A DNA stretch of 64,000 nucleotides from NCBI GenBank assembly GCA_017979445.1, contig CM030711.1, positions 5,983,221 to 6,047,220 of the forward strand, read 5' to 3'. Both the position numbers and the translations under genes were made by a program. Below the pieces are notes generated by a model, which was not told the DNA's origin, searched no databases, and worked only from the letters and a program-made list of their open reading frames with translations. Below are positions 33,907 to 46,254 of the stretch, in pieces. How positions within the stretch are numbered: position 1 is the first letter of the stretch; every line of letters starts with the position of its first letter. Origin of the DNA: Akebia trifoliata. Lineage: Eukaryota > Streptophyta > Magnoliopsida > Ranunculales > Lardizabalaceae.

Positions 33907-35224
33907 GCTACTTTTTCCTGATGGATTTCTCTTACATTGCCCATGTCCTACCTATGAATCTTTTTGTATCTTTTTTATTTTTTTATTGTTGGGTGCTATT
34001 GTATTTTGTTTCATTTATTTATTGGGGGCTTGTTTTATAGATTAGTGAAGGACATGTTATTCTCTCTCCTTTTAATAAATACAGTTATACCAAAATGAGC
34101 TTAATTGTTTGGCTACCAAGTTTTTTGCTCTAGTGATGGTGATCATTGAAGTTGGCAACCACTGTTTAGAACCAAAGGTCATTGAGACGTACAAGCGAGC
34201 TTTCACAACAACATATAGAATAAAGAGAGTGGTTGTGTTAGTGTGCTTGAGTAAGCAATTGGTTGTTGTCTTTGAACAACAATCTACGTTACATTACAAA
34301 GTTAGACTACCCCATTTGTTAGAGCACACCCTTTGACACCAACAAACAAAAAAATACCCCAAAACTCAGCAAACACCTTACATGAAAAGAACAAAAGAAC
34401 AAGCCCCAACATATTGCAAAAGGGATCAACGTATAAAGCACCCCTTTTAGAACCTGAGAAGGCGTAGCCCATAGAGATCCAAAATTCAAACAAGTCACGA
34501 ACCGATCTAGGTAGGCAAGGCAATTAAATTAGGTATGTCAATGGCCAACAACTAGACATTCCCTTTACCACCATGACCATATCATCTTGATCTCAATTCC
34601 AATTATATAAATTTCCTTCTTCAAATGTTAAAATAGCTTTAAGTATGCTACTCATTGTAGAAACTCGGGCTTGACGGAGCAGAAAATCTGGATAACTTAA
34701 ACAAACCAAAAAAACTTTTCGATTGCAGTTGTGAGATAAACAACCAAAAAGTATTCATTATTTATCTATTTGAAGCTATTGGGGTTCACAAGTGTGCTTA
34801 ACTTGTCTAGTTTAATAAAGTTTAGAAGCCTATAGTAAGGTCCTCATCGAATTAAAATGTGATTCTTCCAGTCCAACAAAAACAAAAATGCATACTAATA
34901 AGAATAATGAGCATTTGCACCTTACTTCAAATAAATTCAGCCAATTTATCAAAACTAGAAGAAATACAACAAAGCAATGGTGAATTGTTATGAAGTTGGA
35001 TATTCAAACAATATTCTCAACATTATCAAAAAGTTGTACAATTTTTTTTTTTTTTCTTTTTTAACTTATCGTGGTATCCCACCCTTCAGGTGAGACTAAT
35101 CCCACGACACACGCATGACCCCCTCAGAAAGTCCTACATGCAATTGGTTGAGTCAAGGATCAACAGACCAGGTGGCCCCAAGGAACTTACTCTATGGATT
35201 ATAATTAAAGATTTGAGTTAGATT
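33907..35224. other. Downstream region of LTPG copy B
   Basis: The 3' UTR and a block homologous to that after copy A. An insert at about 34320-34540 is absent from the left unit; its minus strand has a weak 73-codon frame that I do not assign. A 5'-truncated SINE in minus orientation occupies about 35041-35190. Confidence 0.45.
35041..35190 (-). mobile_element. 5'-truncated SINE, minus orientation
   Basis: A poly-T run at 35041 is followed by the complement of the 3' body of the SINE at 27837-28077. Shared pieces include the ACGATAAG end, GGGATTAGTCTCAC / GGGAGTAGTCTCAC, and CCTTGGGGCCACC. Private to the right duplicate. Confidence 0.75.
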
Positions 35225-35887
35225 CATGGTTTTAAAAATTGTTTGAGACCAAGATGACTCGGGTGAGTCATCTTGCTATCTTCATGAGCGACCAAGACTA
35301 TCAATGTGAATTATCCTTCACATTGACTCATCCAAGATATGATATGATTTATCCGATATTTTCAAAATATAACTTGACCGAGTCAACTATTTTTTTTTTA
35401 TACGGACAATTACCAAAACAACCTTGATTTTGTTATTTATTACCTAATTTTTCCCCTAAAATTACCAAAAGCAATTTAAAAGCCCAATCTTTTCTTAAAT
35501 CGCTAGACAGTCCAATGTTTTAATTTGCTTTTGATAATTTTTCAAAAATTATCATTCTTTAGGTAGTAAACTATAAGATCCGATTTGTTTTGCTAATTTC
35601 CCTTTTTGATAAAAAAAAAAAAAAAAGAAAAAAAAAGTAATTTTTAATGATTTAAATATTTATTTTATCCAAAAAAAAAATATCATGTTGTCAGTTATGA
35701 TGGGGCATATAAAAATATATCCAATTTAATTGATTGAGCATATAAATGTATTTGAATATAAATATATATTAATAAATAATTGTAAACTGAGTTAAACGAT
35801 TTAGCTTGTACATGATGAGATGGCTATGTAAGCCAACCCACTATCTAGGGGACAAGACTCGACGGATTACTAGGTTTTAAAACCGTG
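35225..35887. mobile_element. hAT-type element, right-duplicate copy
   Basis: Tips CATGGTTTTAAAA and CACGGTTTTAAAACC. Flanks GTTAGATT and TTCAGATT have drifted from the TTTAGATT seen in the left unit. This is the uninterrupted form of the element at 28476-29792. Confidence 0.8.
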
Positions 35888-36195
35888 TTCAGATTTGAAT
35901 TTTGATGAATTTGATTTTGAATTAGGATTAATATTTTAAAATTTCCTTATGAACACAAAGGGATGGCAGTTTTAGTAATACCCCTGCAAAACGGGCAATA
36001 TTATATATACCCCCGTAAAATGCAAGACGTGACCTACCCCTTTAAGATTAAAATTACTAAAGTATCATTGGATTTTCTTTCTTTCTTTCTTTATTATTTT
36101 TTTTTTTTTAAGAAAAAGAAAAAAGAAGGAAAATTAAAATACTTTAGTTAGGGGTGTTCCCTTCATTCTTTAAGATTTGTTATTAATTATGATTC

Positions 36196-37236
36196 TTCAC
36201 TCAATCAAATTATCGATGTCCATCTTTCACTCATCTTTTTTGTATTTTTGCTACAAGTATACCACCTTCATTAAAATCATGAAGTAATCTTGTAATATCA
36301 AGTATAAAAACTATCATTTCGTGCATTGAACAATGGTAAAATCTTTTAGATGAGTTTCTATTCGTCTTTCCAACTTAACAACTATAATTTTAACAAAAAA
36401 AAAAAAGAAAAATTTAGAGCTTTTAGTCCTAAATGAGGGAGTAACATTACCTTTAAACTTATACCAGAAGAGTAACATTATTATTATTATTATTTTTTTT
36501 TTTGTATTATGTTATGAGAATTTCATTGACAAGAAAATAAAATTAGTTCTACCCCTCTTGTACATTTAAAATTAGTATTACCCTTGTACGGAATTGAAAA
36601 CCTATTTTTTTATATTATTTATTTATTTTTATTTAGGAAATGAAGATTTTGAGTTGAGAATATGTATAGAAACTCATCTAAAAGTTTTTTTTTATAATAG
36701 TTTTTATTAAATGGTAGCTTTTAAACTTGATTTTTAAAATTAATTCAAAGTTTTAATAGAGGTACATTAATGATAAAATTTCAAAGAAAATCCTAAAAGA
36801 TAATTTGATTTAGTGAAGAAGAAAAATTTAGTGGACAAAACCTCTAACAAAGAACTAATTTAATAAAGAAAGGGTAAGTCTCATTTTGCATTTTGCCGGA
36901 AAAACCCTAAAATTTCTCAATAGAACATCAATAGGGACATCTTTCTGAATGCACCCTTAATTTTGGGACGACAACTTGACAACTCAATCAAGCTTTTCTT
37001 TCTTAATTCTCCATTGCTAAACATTAAACTCAAATTATTGAGATCAATCATCTAAATCATCTATCTCAATGTTTGAATCATTGACCTCAATGATTCATTT
37101 TCAATCATTGAAATCGAAAATTTATAATCGTCAATGATGATAGTTGAAAAAGGACAATCTCAATGATTGGATCAAAAGTTGATCTCAATGATTTGAATTA
37201 TCAATCTTGATCATTTAAATCATCAATCTCACCAAT
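36196..37236. other. Spacer
   Basis: AT-rich, no coding signal. Around 37020-37230 a motif of 'tcaatcattgaaatc' type is repeated loosely many times (at least eight variants), a low-complexity repeat. Confidence 0.4.
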
Positions 37237-37854
37237 AAAGGGCAGAGCTAGTAAGGAGCTGGTGGGGGCAATTGCCCCCACAAAACTTTGAGACACTCCT
37301 ATATTTTCAATTAATTATATGCCCCATTTGTCCCCACATTCTCACCTCTCTCCAAGTCCCACCCTCCTTCCAAGTTCTCGTTGATGACATTGCCTCTTGA
37401 TTAGACCTTCTCATATACTAATTGTAAATGACTTAAATATCATTTTCTTCACCTTCTAACCAAAAACCTTAGAACTTCTCCCTAAAACCATTCATCTTCA
37501 TCTTCATAGGGTGTTTAATGGCAAGATTAGAAGCTCTCATACAAGTTTTTTAGAGATTCTAGGCTTCTTATACCTTTGGTCCAAACAAAATATAGAGTTC
37601 GTGGGAACTTCGTTTGATGATTTTATTTTTAGATGGAACTCTTTATGTAATCATTGATGTTGTTTGCTCTTCTTCTTTGTTGCTTTTTATGAGGTTTTCT
37701 CGGGCTCCTTGTATTCTGTTTTTTCTTTCTCCTTGAAATATATTATACTTTTCATAAATAAAATAAAAAAAAAAACCATTCATCTTCAAGTTCTTCAACT
37801 ATACAACTAACCATAATTTACCCCCATTACAATAAAATCCTGGCTCCGCCCCCA
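37237..37854. mobile_element. hAT-type non-autonomous element, 618 bp
   Basis: The inward tips are AAAGGGCAGAGCTAG and TGGGGGCGGAGCCAGG. The perfect 8-bp duplication TCACCAAT lies at 37229-37236 and 37855-37862. A LINE tail is nested inside. Confidence 0.75.
37501..37771 (+). mobile_element. LINE 3' tail, 271 bp, with 17-bp target duplication
   Basis: Encodes the last residues of a LINE ORF2, homologous to the C-terminus of the 13854 LINE (SSHT..LEILGFLY.WSK versus SSHTVILEILGFLFMWSK), then a 3' UTR and A-rich tail. AAAACCATTCATCTTCA is repeated exactly at 37484-37500 and 37772-37788. Extreme 5' truncation is typical of target-primed reverse transcription. Confidence 0.85.
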
Positions 37855-38059
37855 TCACCAATTAGAAGGGATCGAGGGGGTGTTAAGAAAGAAAAAAGTT
37901 TAAACGGATTTTTGTGAATTATTTGTGGAATGGCTACATGGCGTTTGTTCAATTATTTAAGACTTTTCATTATAAAACACCAAACAAGCATTAATTAACA
38001 AGAATATTCTCTCTTCTATTAGGGTAAGCGCAGGTTAAGATATATACGCCCACCGAGCA

Positions 38060-38261
38060 ATTTAGTTGTCCTAAGCTCCATTTTTCCTTCTACATGTTAA
38101 AAGACTAGAAGAGAGAAACGCTTATACAGATGGGATATCTTCAGACGCAATCCAACGCTACTTCTCTGTTCTTCACCTCTTCAAAGGTCTCTCCTTCAAC
38201 CTGAAAAATCTCAAGAACAGACCCAAGATTTCTGCTTCTTCATCGAATTTCCAAATTCAAG
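38060..38261 (+). promoter_or_regulatory. Inferred 5' UTR exon of the SKIP30-like gene
   Basis: A C/T-rich, GC-richer stretch ends ATTCAAG|GTAAAGCG, a good donor at 38262. No matching coding frame precedes it. The next good plus-strand acceptor with gene context is TTTGATTTCTCAG at 49553, in front of the F-box exon. Joining them leaves an 11.3-kb leader intron. The link is inference; the exon start is approximate. Confidence 0.45.
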
Positions 38262-39375
38262 GTAAAGCGCCTCCCTCTCCATCTCTCTGAAACAAATTGC
38301 ACAGAAATTCATCCATTTTCCCCCTTTTTCGTGCATTATTTGCTGTAGATTCTCTTTTATTTTTGTATGTCTGTTAAATTAATTAATACCCATTAATTGT
38401 TTTTAGATAATTTGAAGTGGGTTTTAGGCCGAAAGCGAAAAGATTTGGGAATTGTTATTGTTTCTGTTAGAGAAGGAGTGTTTGTGCCTTTGTGGGTGAA
38501 ATGGGTGTTAGGGTTTTCATTTTGGATTTTGGGGTCTTTATCTGAATGGATGAAAGAATTTAAGATGTGGCTGTTTGGTTAAAGTTGTAGATTTTAGTTC
38601 AATTTTGCATGATTTTATGAAATTTGTTGGCTTTTGTGGAGTTTTTCGGTCTGATTTTCGGTTGATTTGCATGGTTTGGTGCTTTATATCCTTAAATGCA
38701 TGTTTTTTAAGTGTGTTCTGTAACAAATGTGAGGTGCCCTTTTTCTCCAAATGTGAAGAGTTGTGTTTATGCTGGAGTATCAATGTAGGTCTTTGGTTGG
38801 GACGTGCAATTTAATTTTGATGTGCTAACTCTGTGATCTTTTGGGATTTACGCATGGATGGATCGACGAATTCAAGATTTGGGTTCTTGTCTTTTTCTTT
38901 TAGGTATTATTGAGAATTATGTTCCTCAACAGTAATGCGTTTGTTTTCATGGATTGGGTTTGGAGTTTCTGTAACTTTGTTTTCTTTGGTTAATTCTGCT
39001 CTGAAATGCATTTCTTGCAATGTAGTGTATAAAAAGAGGAGTGCCAGTGTCAGTCTTGCAGGTAGAACTAACACATCCACCCCCTTTGTGTTGGACCCAT
39101 ATCCATTTAAGGGGTCAAGGGTGCTTTAAATTACCAAAACACCCTTACTTGTAGATATGTATATGGAGGACAACTGGGTTCTTTTGTTCTATTTACTTAA
39201 GTAACGCTAGCATTCCTCTTTATGAAAAATATGACGTGTACCTTGCTCCAATTTCAAATGCTTTGTGATAATTCTGTTTCTGGTTGAATGTGAAGTGTGA
39301 GCACTAGCAGTCATATTCTTGGGATGTGCATAGCTTTGCATGGTCTAAATATAGCTCGTAGAGAAATCTTTTATT

Positions 39376-39770
39376 ATTATTTATAAGTCAAAGATAGTTA
39401 TTAAAGAAAAGTGGAAGGAATGGTTGAGATGACCATTCCAGAGGGTAGAAAAAGAGAACAAACAACCAACTACACAACACTACTACACGCCCACTCCCAC
39501 TCCTACTTTGTTACAAGATCTTCAAAGATGACCTCTTTGATTCCCTAAAGACTTTGCTCCTGAGGAAGATGGAACCCAGAATGGAGACAATGATATCTTG
39601 CACCAAGGACTCCTTCCCCTCAAATAGCATGAGGTTCCTTTCCTTTCAAACCCCCAAGAAATCGCTAAAGGTGTAATGCTCCACAGATTCTGTTTGAAAG
39701 CCGAGAACCCCGCTCCAATGGCATCACACTATTAAATGCATCTCATTGACATTGCACACAATCATCTTGG
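39376..39770 (-). mobile_element. LINE 3' fragment, minus orientation
   Basis: On the minus strand the decayed frame reads ISWGVWKERN-like then ESLVQDIIVSILGSIF.RSK, matching the C-terminal end of the LINE at 13854 (AWGLWRERNN...VILEILGFLFMWSK). A tail of AAATAATAATAA is at the plus-strand left side. Limits approximate. Confidence 0.6.
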
Positions 39771-42556
39771 TTTCAGAAAACAGCTTCATAGAAAGTTTAT
39801 ATGGGATAGAGACACATTGTTGGGTGCAACTTTGTGAGTTAGAAAGGAAGATCGGTTTTGATGCAAGGTATTAAAATCAACAACAAGGATGGGGTGTTGA
39901 ATTTGTTCAAGATGTGTGTCATATGTTAAATTCAATATGCATCGATATCCACACAAAATCATATTAGTTTAAGAGATCGATTATGTAATAAAGGCCATGA
40001 GCCTACTAGAAATTATATAAGAGTGTTATTGTGAAGGTTCTTTGCATCAAATTGCTCCCTAGAACAACAATAAGCTATTTGAAGGCACTGGACTATCGTT
40101 GTAAGAATGATATCAATCATATCATATGTGTTGCATACAAGTTGCACAGGCATCAGGATAACTACTACAAAAGGTGAGTAAAAAACAGAGGAATAGAGGT
40201 GTTGATGCAATTCTAGAAAGAATCGGTGGCTTTGAGAGTTACTGAGCATGAGATGGATTGCTGAAGACCACTTGAAGATTGGGAGCTGAAGTAATAGATA
40301 AAACTTCAATATCCAATTTAGTTGCTTATCTCTACCTAAGAAAGAAATGTATTGGATTGGGGATTTTCAACATCCAATTTTTAAAGTTGAGAGAAGTAGA
40401 AATTTCCAACAAACAACCTTATTTTCTCAGAAGTAATATTCCGTAGGCCACATCATATCAATCGTTTGTTAGTGCAGCTAAGATTGGTTCCTAGCATAAG
40501 CAAACAACAATTGTTATCAATACTATGATATGGGCGTCTCAATGTTCCTTATTTATTTAAAAGTTTAGTGGAAAACTGAAAATACCCATTTGAAGTGCAC
40601 TAGTTTTTTTTTTTTTAATCAGAAAAAAGTGCATTAGTCTTAATTCCTAATAGTCAACTTAAGGATTATATTTGTAGGTTGTGTGCATAATGTCATGTGA
40701 TTTCTTCTTGTGAGAATGAAATATAGCTTGGGTATAATTATATTTGGTTCTCAATAAATAATTATTTTTCGAAGTCTTAATCCACTGATAAAACTAAGAT
40801 GTTAAACTTAGAAAAATAAAAAATACGATGTTAAGATGATTTGGATGGCACTTATGTTGTCAAAGAAAATGAGGATCTGTGGTTTTTTTTTTTTTTTTGG
40901 GTGATTTAGAGATACACTTGCATTTTTTGGTTAGTATTTGAGGGACCTCCTTCTGTTTTCAAACTGATGGGCGATGGCATACCCACCTTGACATTAGTCT
41001 ACTCTAGAAGATTAATGGAAAAGGACCTAACTGTTGTTGTTTCTAACCTTTAGCCACCCTTGAGTTTCCTCCCCAAAATCGATCTTCTTCAAGCTATTTA
41101 ACTAGGGTTAATTATTTTTAACCTATTCAATCTTGCCCAATTCATATCTTCAACTCTAAGTCTCTAATAGAAAATCCTTGATTTTTTCTACCCAAAAATT
41201 CACCCCCTTATACTTCTCCAAAAATGCTATCTTGTTCTTGGTGTTTGAAGGTTAACAAAGATAGAAACTTAAGGCAGAAGACGAGGGTAATATTTTTTTT
41301 ACCGTAGAAGTTATTCTTAGATTTTCTCAAGTGTACGCATTTTCAATTTTGTTTTTCCCAGTCTTACTATTGATCCATCTTGATATTCTTATATTTGCTA
41401 CTACTGTTTTATGAAAATGATGTTACTTGACTCCCTACATTTAGCTACACATGCACAATTGATCTTATTGCAGCCTTATTACAACTATTCTTACACAAGT
41501 TATAACTTTTTCATATGTGTTGTTAATAATTATATTCCATTTCTTAAGGAACTCTAATACTTTCAAAAGAACTAATCAAATAATAGTTACTAGAAACTTT
41601 ATATAAACCTAGACTTTCTAGTGTTAGACCGCCTTCAAAAAAGGGACTTTTGACTTAGAACTATTGATATGGGGATCAAAGGGCGAGGAATATATTGGGG
41701 GTAGAGTGTCTCCCCCCCCCCCCCCCCCCCAACAAAACCAAGATTACAGTTGTTAGGTGATGTACATGTGAAAGAACCCCCTTTTCAAAATCTTATTGGA
41801 ACTCCGAAGGACATTTTGCAAATTGTTAGAAGACTTTGGTGGCTTATTATTTGATGGTGGTGTTAGAAGATGTGGCAGGCATGTGGGGCCATGTTTGGTG
41901 AGAGAGCATGAGGGAATTACTAGCAAAAGAAGTTACCAACTTGGTGAGTTGGTAAAGTCTATGAGCAGTTATACCACATACTTGAGATCAAGACCCAATT
42001 TGAACAGCTTAACTTTTTATTGTTATTAATTTATTTTAAGGAATACTTATAATACAAGGTAAGGTATTTTGATCCCTAATAATACAAGGTCCCAAAAACT
42101 CTAATTATACTAGGTAATCAAGTTTGGTGTATGAGAGGAGGTATGATTGACTAGGCCAAGTACAGCTTGCGACTAAGATGTCTTTGGAGATATTAGAGAC
42201 ACAATCTCGACATTCTTAACCCAATCCTTGGAAGAGTTTTTTTGTAGACACAAGTGGTCCCTTCTAATGTTGGGAGAGTTGGCCTAGGCTAATGAGGGCC
42301 TCCTCATTAGCCTGTGTTAATAGGAGACCAACTTGAAAAGGATGGAAGCGGTATGAGGAATTTTAGATGGTGTGAGCTTCCAACCATGGGAATGGTTGGT
42401 GGGGTTCTCATAATTGGATAAGAGTGTGGATGTTATTAGTGCTTTGGTCTTGAGCATTCTCAATATCTTTACCACACAATAGGATGGAGTTAGATGGTGT
42501 TTGTTGCTAATTGGGATGTTCCAATGTGTGTATGCGTGCGCGTGAGTGTGCGTGCA

Positions 42557-42795
42557 TCTTGGATAACAAGGGAGATTGTAGGATCAACATGAGTAGTTTT
42601 GGGACTTTAGGTTGTTCGTGGATGTTAGATCTTTTACCATTTTGTGTCCCTTATGTGTGACCATGAGCGCATGATAGTATGAGTGGATTGTCTTGGAGAA
42701 CAAGGGAGATTGTAGGATCAACATGAGTAGTTTTGGGACTTTAGGTTCTCCGTGGATATTAGATCTTTTACCATTTCGTGTCCCTTATGTGTGAC
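42557..42795 (+). repeat. Direct repeat of 105 bp
   Basis: 42557-42661 and 42691-42795 are near-identical, starting TCTTGGA and containing ACAAGGGAGATTGTAGGATC. A purine tract followed by TGTAGG resembles a polypurine tract joined to an LTR start, so this may be Copia LTR debris, related to the pol fragment at 44380. Confidence 0.7.
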
Positions 42796-43055
42796 AATCC
42801 ACTTAAGTGGTAGTTTATTAATTTCATTGTAATGTAAGAGGGTGGGATATATAATGAAGCAAATCTAAGGGAGAATCAATTATTCTCCTTAAGGTTTTCC
42901 TCTCTCATCATATTCTTCTACTTGTACATTACTTTACTCAAAACTATATGACATTAGGCCAGTGGAGTGAGTTTTAGATATAAAACCCGGTTAGAATCCT
43001 TAAAAAAAATCAGATCTCAACGGTTTTCTTTTTCAAGAATTAGATGATGATGGCA

Positions 43056-44107
43056 TAGGGTTGCAAATGGGCTAGGTCGAGCCAGGCTACAGGGGGGATA
43101 CTAAAGCCCAAGCCCGGCCCTACTATATACGGGTTTCGGGCCGGGCTTGACATTCGAGCTAATGGGCGGGCCTATGGACAGGCCATTGTGTGGGTTTGGC
43201 CTAATATTTTATTATAAAAAACTTAAATATTTATAATTTACATTAACACTAAGGCAGCTCTTTAAAAAATACTAGTTGATTAGGAATAAGAAAAATATTG
43301 AGAATCAGAGGAGAGAGAACTAAATTACTAAACGAATAATTTAAAAAATATGCACCAATCTCAACCTTCTAGAAATTGAAAAGTATTTTCTAGAATTAAA
43401 ATTGATGGTTGACGGTTGATGCTTGAAATTGGAAGTCAAATTGAAGGTTGATGCTTGGAATTGGAAGTTAAATCTCCACTTTAGTCTTGACATCTTCAAT
43501 CTTCACTTTAGTCTTGAATCTTTGAATGTTGAGCTTTGAGAATGAAAGAGTAATTGATTTAAAGAGTGAGAGAGCTTTGAGAGTGAATTGATTGTTTGGT
43601 AATAAAATTAAAGATTGAAATGAGTATTTATAAGAAAAATAATGTAAAATGACTTAGTTTACCCTTCAACTACAATATAACAATAATAAAATAAGAATAT
43701 TTAGGTCAAATTACGTAATTACCCTTATAACAATTAAAAACGGTAACAAAATAAGGTCAAATGTGTCTTTTTATTAAACAAATATTAATTTTATAAATAT
43801 TTATTAAAAAAGAGGGGTTTATATTAATTTTATAAAAAAATTGAGGGGTGGTTAATTTAATTAAAATAAAATTTTAAATATAATCATTAAAGTTTGAAAA
43901 GTTGGAATTCAAACTTTAAATGGATTTCAAGTTCCAACGGTTAAAATTTCAAAATTTGATGGGCTGGCCTACGAATGGGTCTGGCCAAACAGACAAGCTT
44001 CAGACCGGGCTAGGGGAGACAAAGCCCAAGTCTGTCCAATGCTACATCGGGCCGAGTTTTAGCTCTAAAAAAATTGGGCCGGGCTTTGGGCCAGATTTGC
44101 AACTCTA
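43056..44107 (+). mobile_element. hAT-type element, 1052 bp, first of an inverted pair
   Basis: Tips TAGGGTTGCAAAT and ATTTGCAACTCTA. The perfect 8-bp duplication TGATGGCA lies at 43048-43055 and 44108-44115. Subterminal regions are rich in 'ggcccgg' and 'gggcc'. No transposase frame. It is homologous to 44680-46254 in the opposite orientation (for example 'aagttccaacggttaaa' here, its near complement at about 45345). Confidence 0.9.
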
Positions 44108-44379
44108 TGATGGCAACAACTTTCTTGATCTGATTGCTTCCTTGATCTAATTGCAATGAAATGTTATTTTTGGAGTTTCTTGTGAGTTGTACTGTTCATT
44201 GTGGATAATGTTCATTGAGGGTACTAATCACGATATCATACATGATGCTATACGTTTCAGTTTTTCGTCAATTCGTAGTTATGTGAAACTAAAGTAATGG
44301 TTTATGGTATATATTTTTGACCTACCATTCAAATGGAAGTAAATTACAAAGCTTATTAAGCAGTGGTGAACCTCTCAAG

Positions 44380-44645
44380 GATCTAGAAATGTACAGAAGA
44401 TTGCTTGGGAAACTGATTTATCTCATCGTGACTTGACTTGATATCTCATTTTGAGTTGGTGTATAGAATCCTCAGATGCCTAAAATCATCCCTGCAAGGG
44501 GATCTTGTTTGCTAAGAACAGAAATTTAGAGATTGTGGGTTATTTTGATAATGATTGGGCTCAACCTAAATAACTACAGGTCATTGCACTATGGTTGATG
44601 GAAACCTTGTGACATGGAAAAATAAGAAGCTATGATGATATTTTG
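44380..44645 (+). pseudogene. Decayed Copia reverse transcriptase/RNase H fragment
   Basis: The broken frame reads YRRLLGKLIYL..., then later SLHYG/GNLVTWKNKK-like sequence around 'gatggaaaccttgtgacatgg'. These match the Copia pol signatures (Y..LVGKLIYLT, and GNLV.W.SKKQ). It contains stops and frameshifts. The hAT element at 44680 interrupts its downstream end, which may continue at 46263-46400. Confidence 0.65.
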
Positions 44646-44679
44646 TGATAATTAAGTTGCCATACATGTTGGGAAGTAC

Positions 44680-46254
44680 TAGGGTTGCAAATCTGGACCA
44701 AAGCCTGGCCCAAAGTTAGACCCTGCCCGACCCAAGCCCATAGTCACCAAAGTTTCCAACTTATAGAAAAAGTCACGATTAAATCATGACTTTTTCCTTC
44801 CCTGATTTAATCTCTACTTTTTTAGTAATATGCGACTTTTAGGAACTTCACGATTAAATCACGAATAATGCGAAAATAACGAGAATGCAAATAAGAATGA
44901 CATTGATTTGATGTTTTTGATCTGTTAAGGAATCCTAATTTGGACTCATAATTGTCATCTTCTTTTTATATTTTGGATAGTATAAACCTTGAATATGTTG
45001 TGGAGCTGTGGTTACTTGTTTGTGGATGCATAAATGATATCAATATGGGGAATTGGTGATTTGTCATTCTAGTTTAATATGGAACTTAATGATATAACAT
45101 AGGAATGTCCACTAGTAGGAACAATTACATAGCACGATTTTTTCCTGACTTTTTTCCGATTTCATCGAATTTTTCCCTTGTAGACTTATTCCCGAAACCC
45201 GACTTGGTGACTATGCTCAAGCCTGATGTAGCATTGGACGGGCTTGGGTTTTGACTCCCCTAGCCTGGCCTAACTTGAAGCCCGTCCATTTTACCCGGTT
45301 CGTTCGTAGGCCCGCCATCGAAATTTCAAAAATTGAAACTTTAACCGTTGGAACTTGGAATTCATTTAAAATTGGAATTTTACCTTTCAAGCTTTAATGA
45401 TTAAATTCAAATTTTTATTTTGATTAAATTGACCCCAATTTTTTTTATAAAATTAATATAAACCCCTTTTTTTAAATAAATATTTATAAAATCCATATTT
45501 ATTTAATAAAAAGACATATTTGACCCTATTTTGTTATCGGTTTTTAATTGTTATAAGGGCAAATGACCTAAATATCCTTATTTTATTACTGTTATTTTGC
45601 AATTGAAGGGTAAATTAAGTCATTTTACATTATTTTTCTTATAAATACTCATTTCAATCTTTAATTTTATTACCAACAATCAATTCACTCTCAAAGCTCT
45701 CTCACTCTCTAAATCAATTATTTTCTCATTCTCAAAGCTCAATACTCAAAGATTCAAGGCTAAAGTGAAGATTGAAGATCTCAAGACTAAAGTGGAGATT
45801 CAACTTCCAATTCCAAGCATCAACCTTTAATTCGACTTCCAATTTCAAGCATCAAGCATCAATTTTAATTCTGGAAAATTCATTTCAATTTCCACAAGGT
45901 TGAGGTTAGTACATATTTTTTAAATTATTAGTCTAGTAATTTAGTTCTCCTCTCCTCCCTAATTCTCAATTTTTTTCTTATTTCTAATTAGCTAGTATTT
46001 AATTTTAACTAGTATTTTTTAAAGTTGTGCATTGGTGTTAATGTAAATTATAAATATTTAAGCATTTTTTAAAAAAAAATTAGGTCAAGCCCACACATTG
46101 GCCAGCCTATTAGCCCGACCCAAGTCCGAAACCCATATAATAGGGTATAGGGTCGGGCTTTAGTATCCCCTCGTAGCTCAGTCCATTGCTATTTAGGCCC
46201 AGCCCGACACTGCTGAGCTTGGCTCGGAGAAAGCATGACCCATTTGCAACCCTA
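44680..46254 (-). mobile_element. hAT-type element, 1575 bp, second of an inverted pair, with nested insert
   Basis: Tips TAGGGTTGCAAAT and ATTTGCAACCCTA. The perfect 8-bp duplication GGAAGTAC lies at 44672-44679 and 46255-46262. It is the same family as 43056-44107 but inverted, and longer because of the nested element at 44739-45215. Some GA/CT-rich interior segments ('caacttccaattccaagc') match the first copy. Confidence 0.9.
44739..45215. mobile_element. Nested hAT-like MITE, 477 bp
   Basis: The inward tips are CATAGTCACCAAAG and CATAGTCACCAAGTC. The 8-bp duplication CCCAAGCC / CTCAAGCC (44731-44738, 45216-45223) matches at 7 of 8. The arms contain 'gactttttc' repeats. It is the youngest layer of a Copia > hAT > hAT nest. 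Confidence 0.8.

Larger units (their letters stand above)
31255..36195. repeat. Tandem duplication, right unit (with LTPG gene)
   Basis: Counterpart of 24700-30330. It carries LTPG copy B, the same promoter and 3' landmarks, and the older hAT element (35225-35887). It lacks the nested hAT and the SINE of the left unit, but has its own Mutator MITE (31948-32219) and an inverted SINE fragment (35041-35190). Confidence 0.85.
38262..43055 (+). other. Inferred leader intron of SKIP30-like gene, first part
   Basis: No gene is seen. It contains a LINE fragment (39376-39770, minus), the poly-C tract at 41712-41730, and a direct repeat at 42557-42795. Short open frames near 38400-39130 have no family resemblance. 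Confidence 0.4.

Noticed and set aside
34302..34523. 73-codon minus-strand frame, faintly LINE-like
   Set aside because: Similarity too weak to assign; no catalytic or zinc motif.
36965..37230. Many loosely repeated 'tcaatcattgaaatc' motifs, checked as a CRISPR-like or regulatory array
   Set aside because: Spacing is irregular and motifs grade into each other, so this is low-complexity repeat in a plant genome.
41920..42005. tRNA-like box A/box B pattern
   Set aside because: GGTGAGTTGGTAAAG resembles box A, but no adequate box B or cloverleaf is present.
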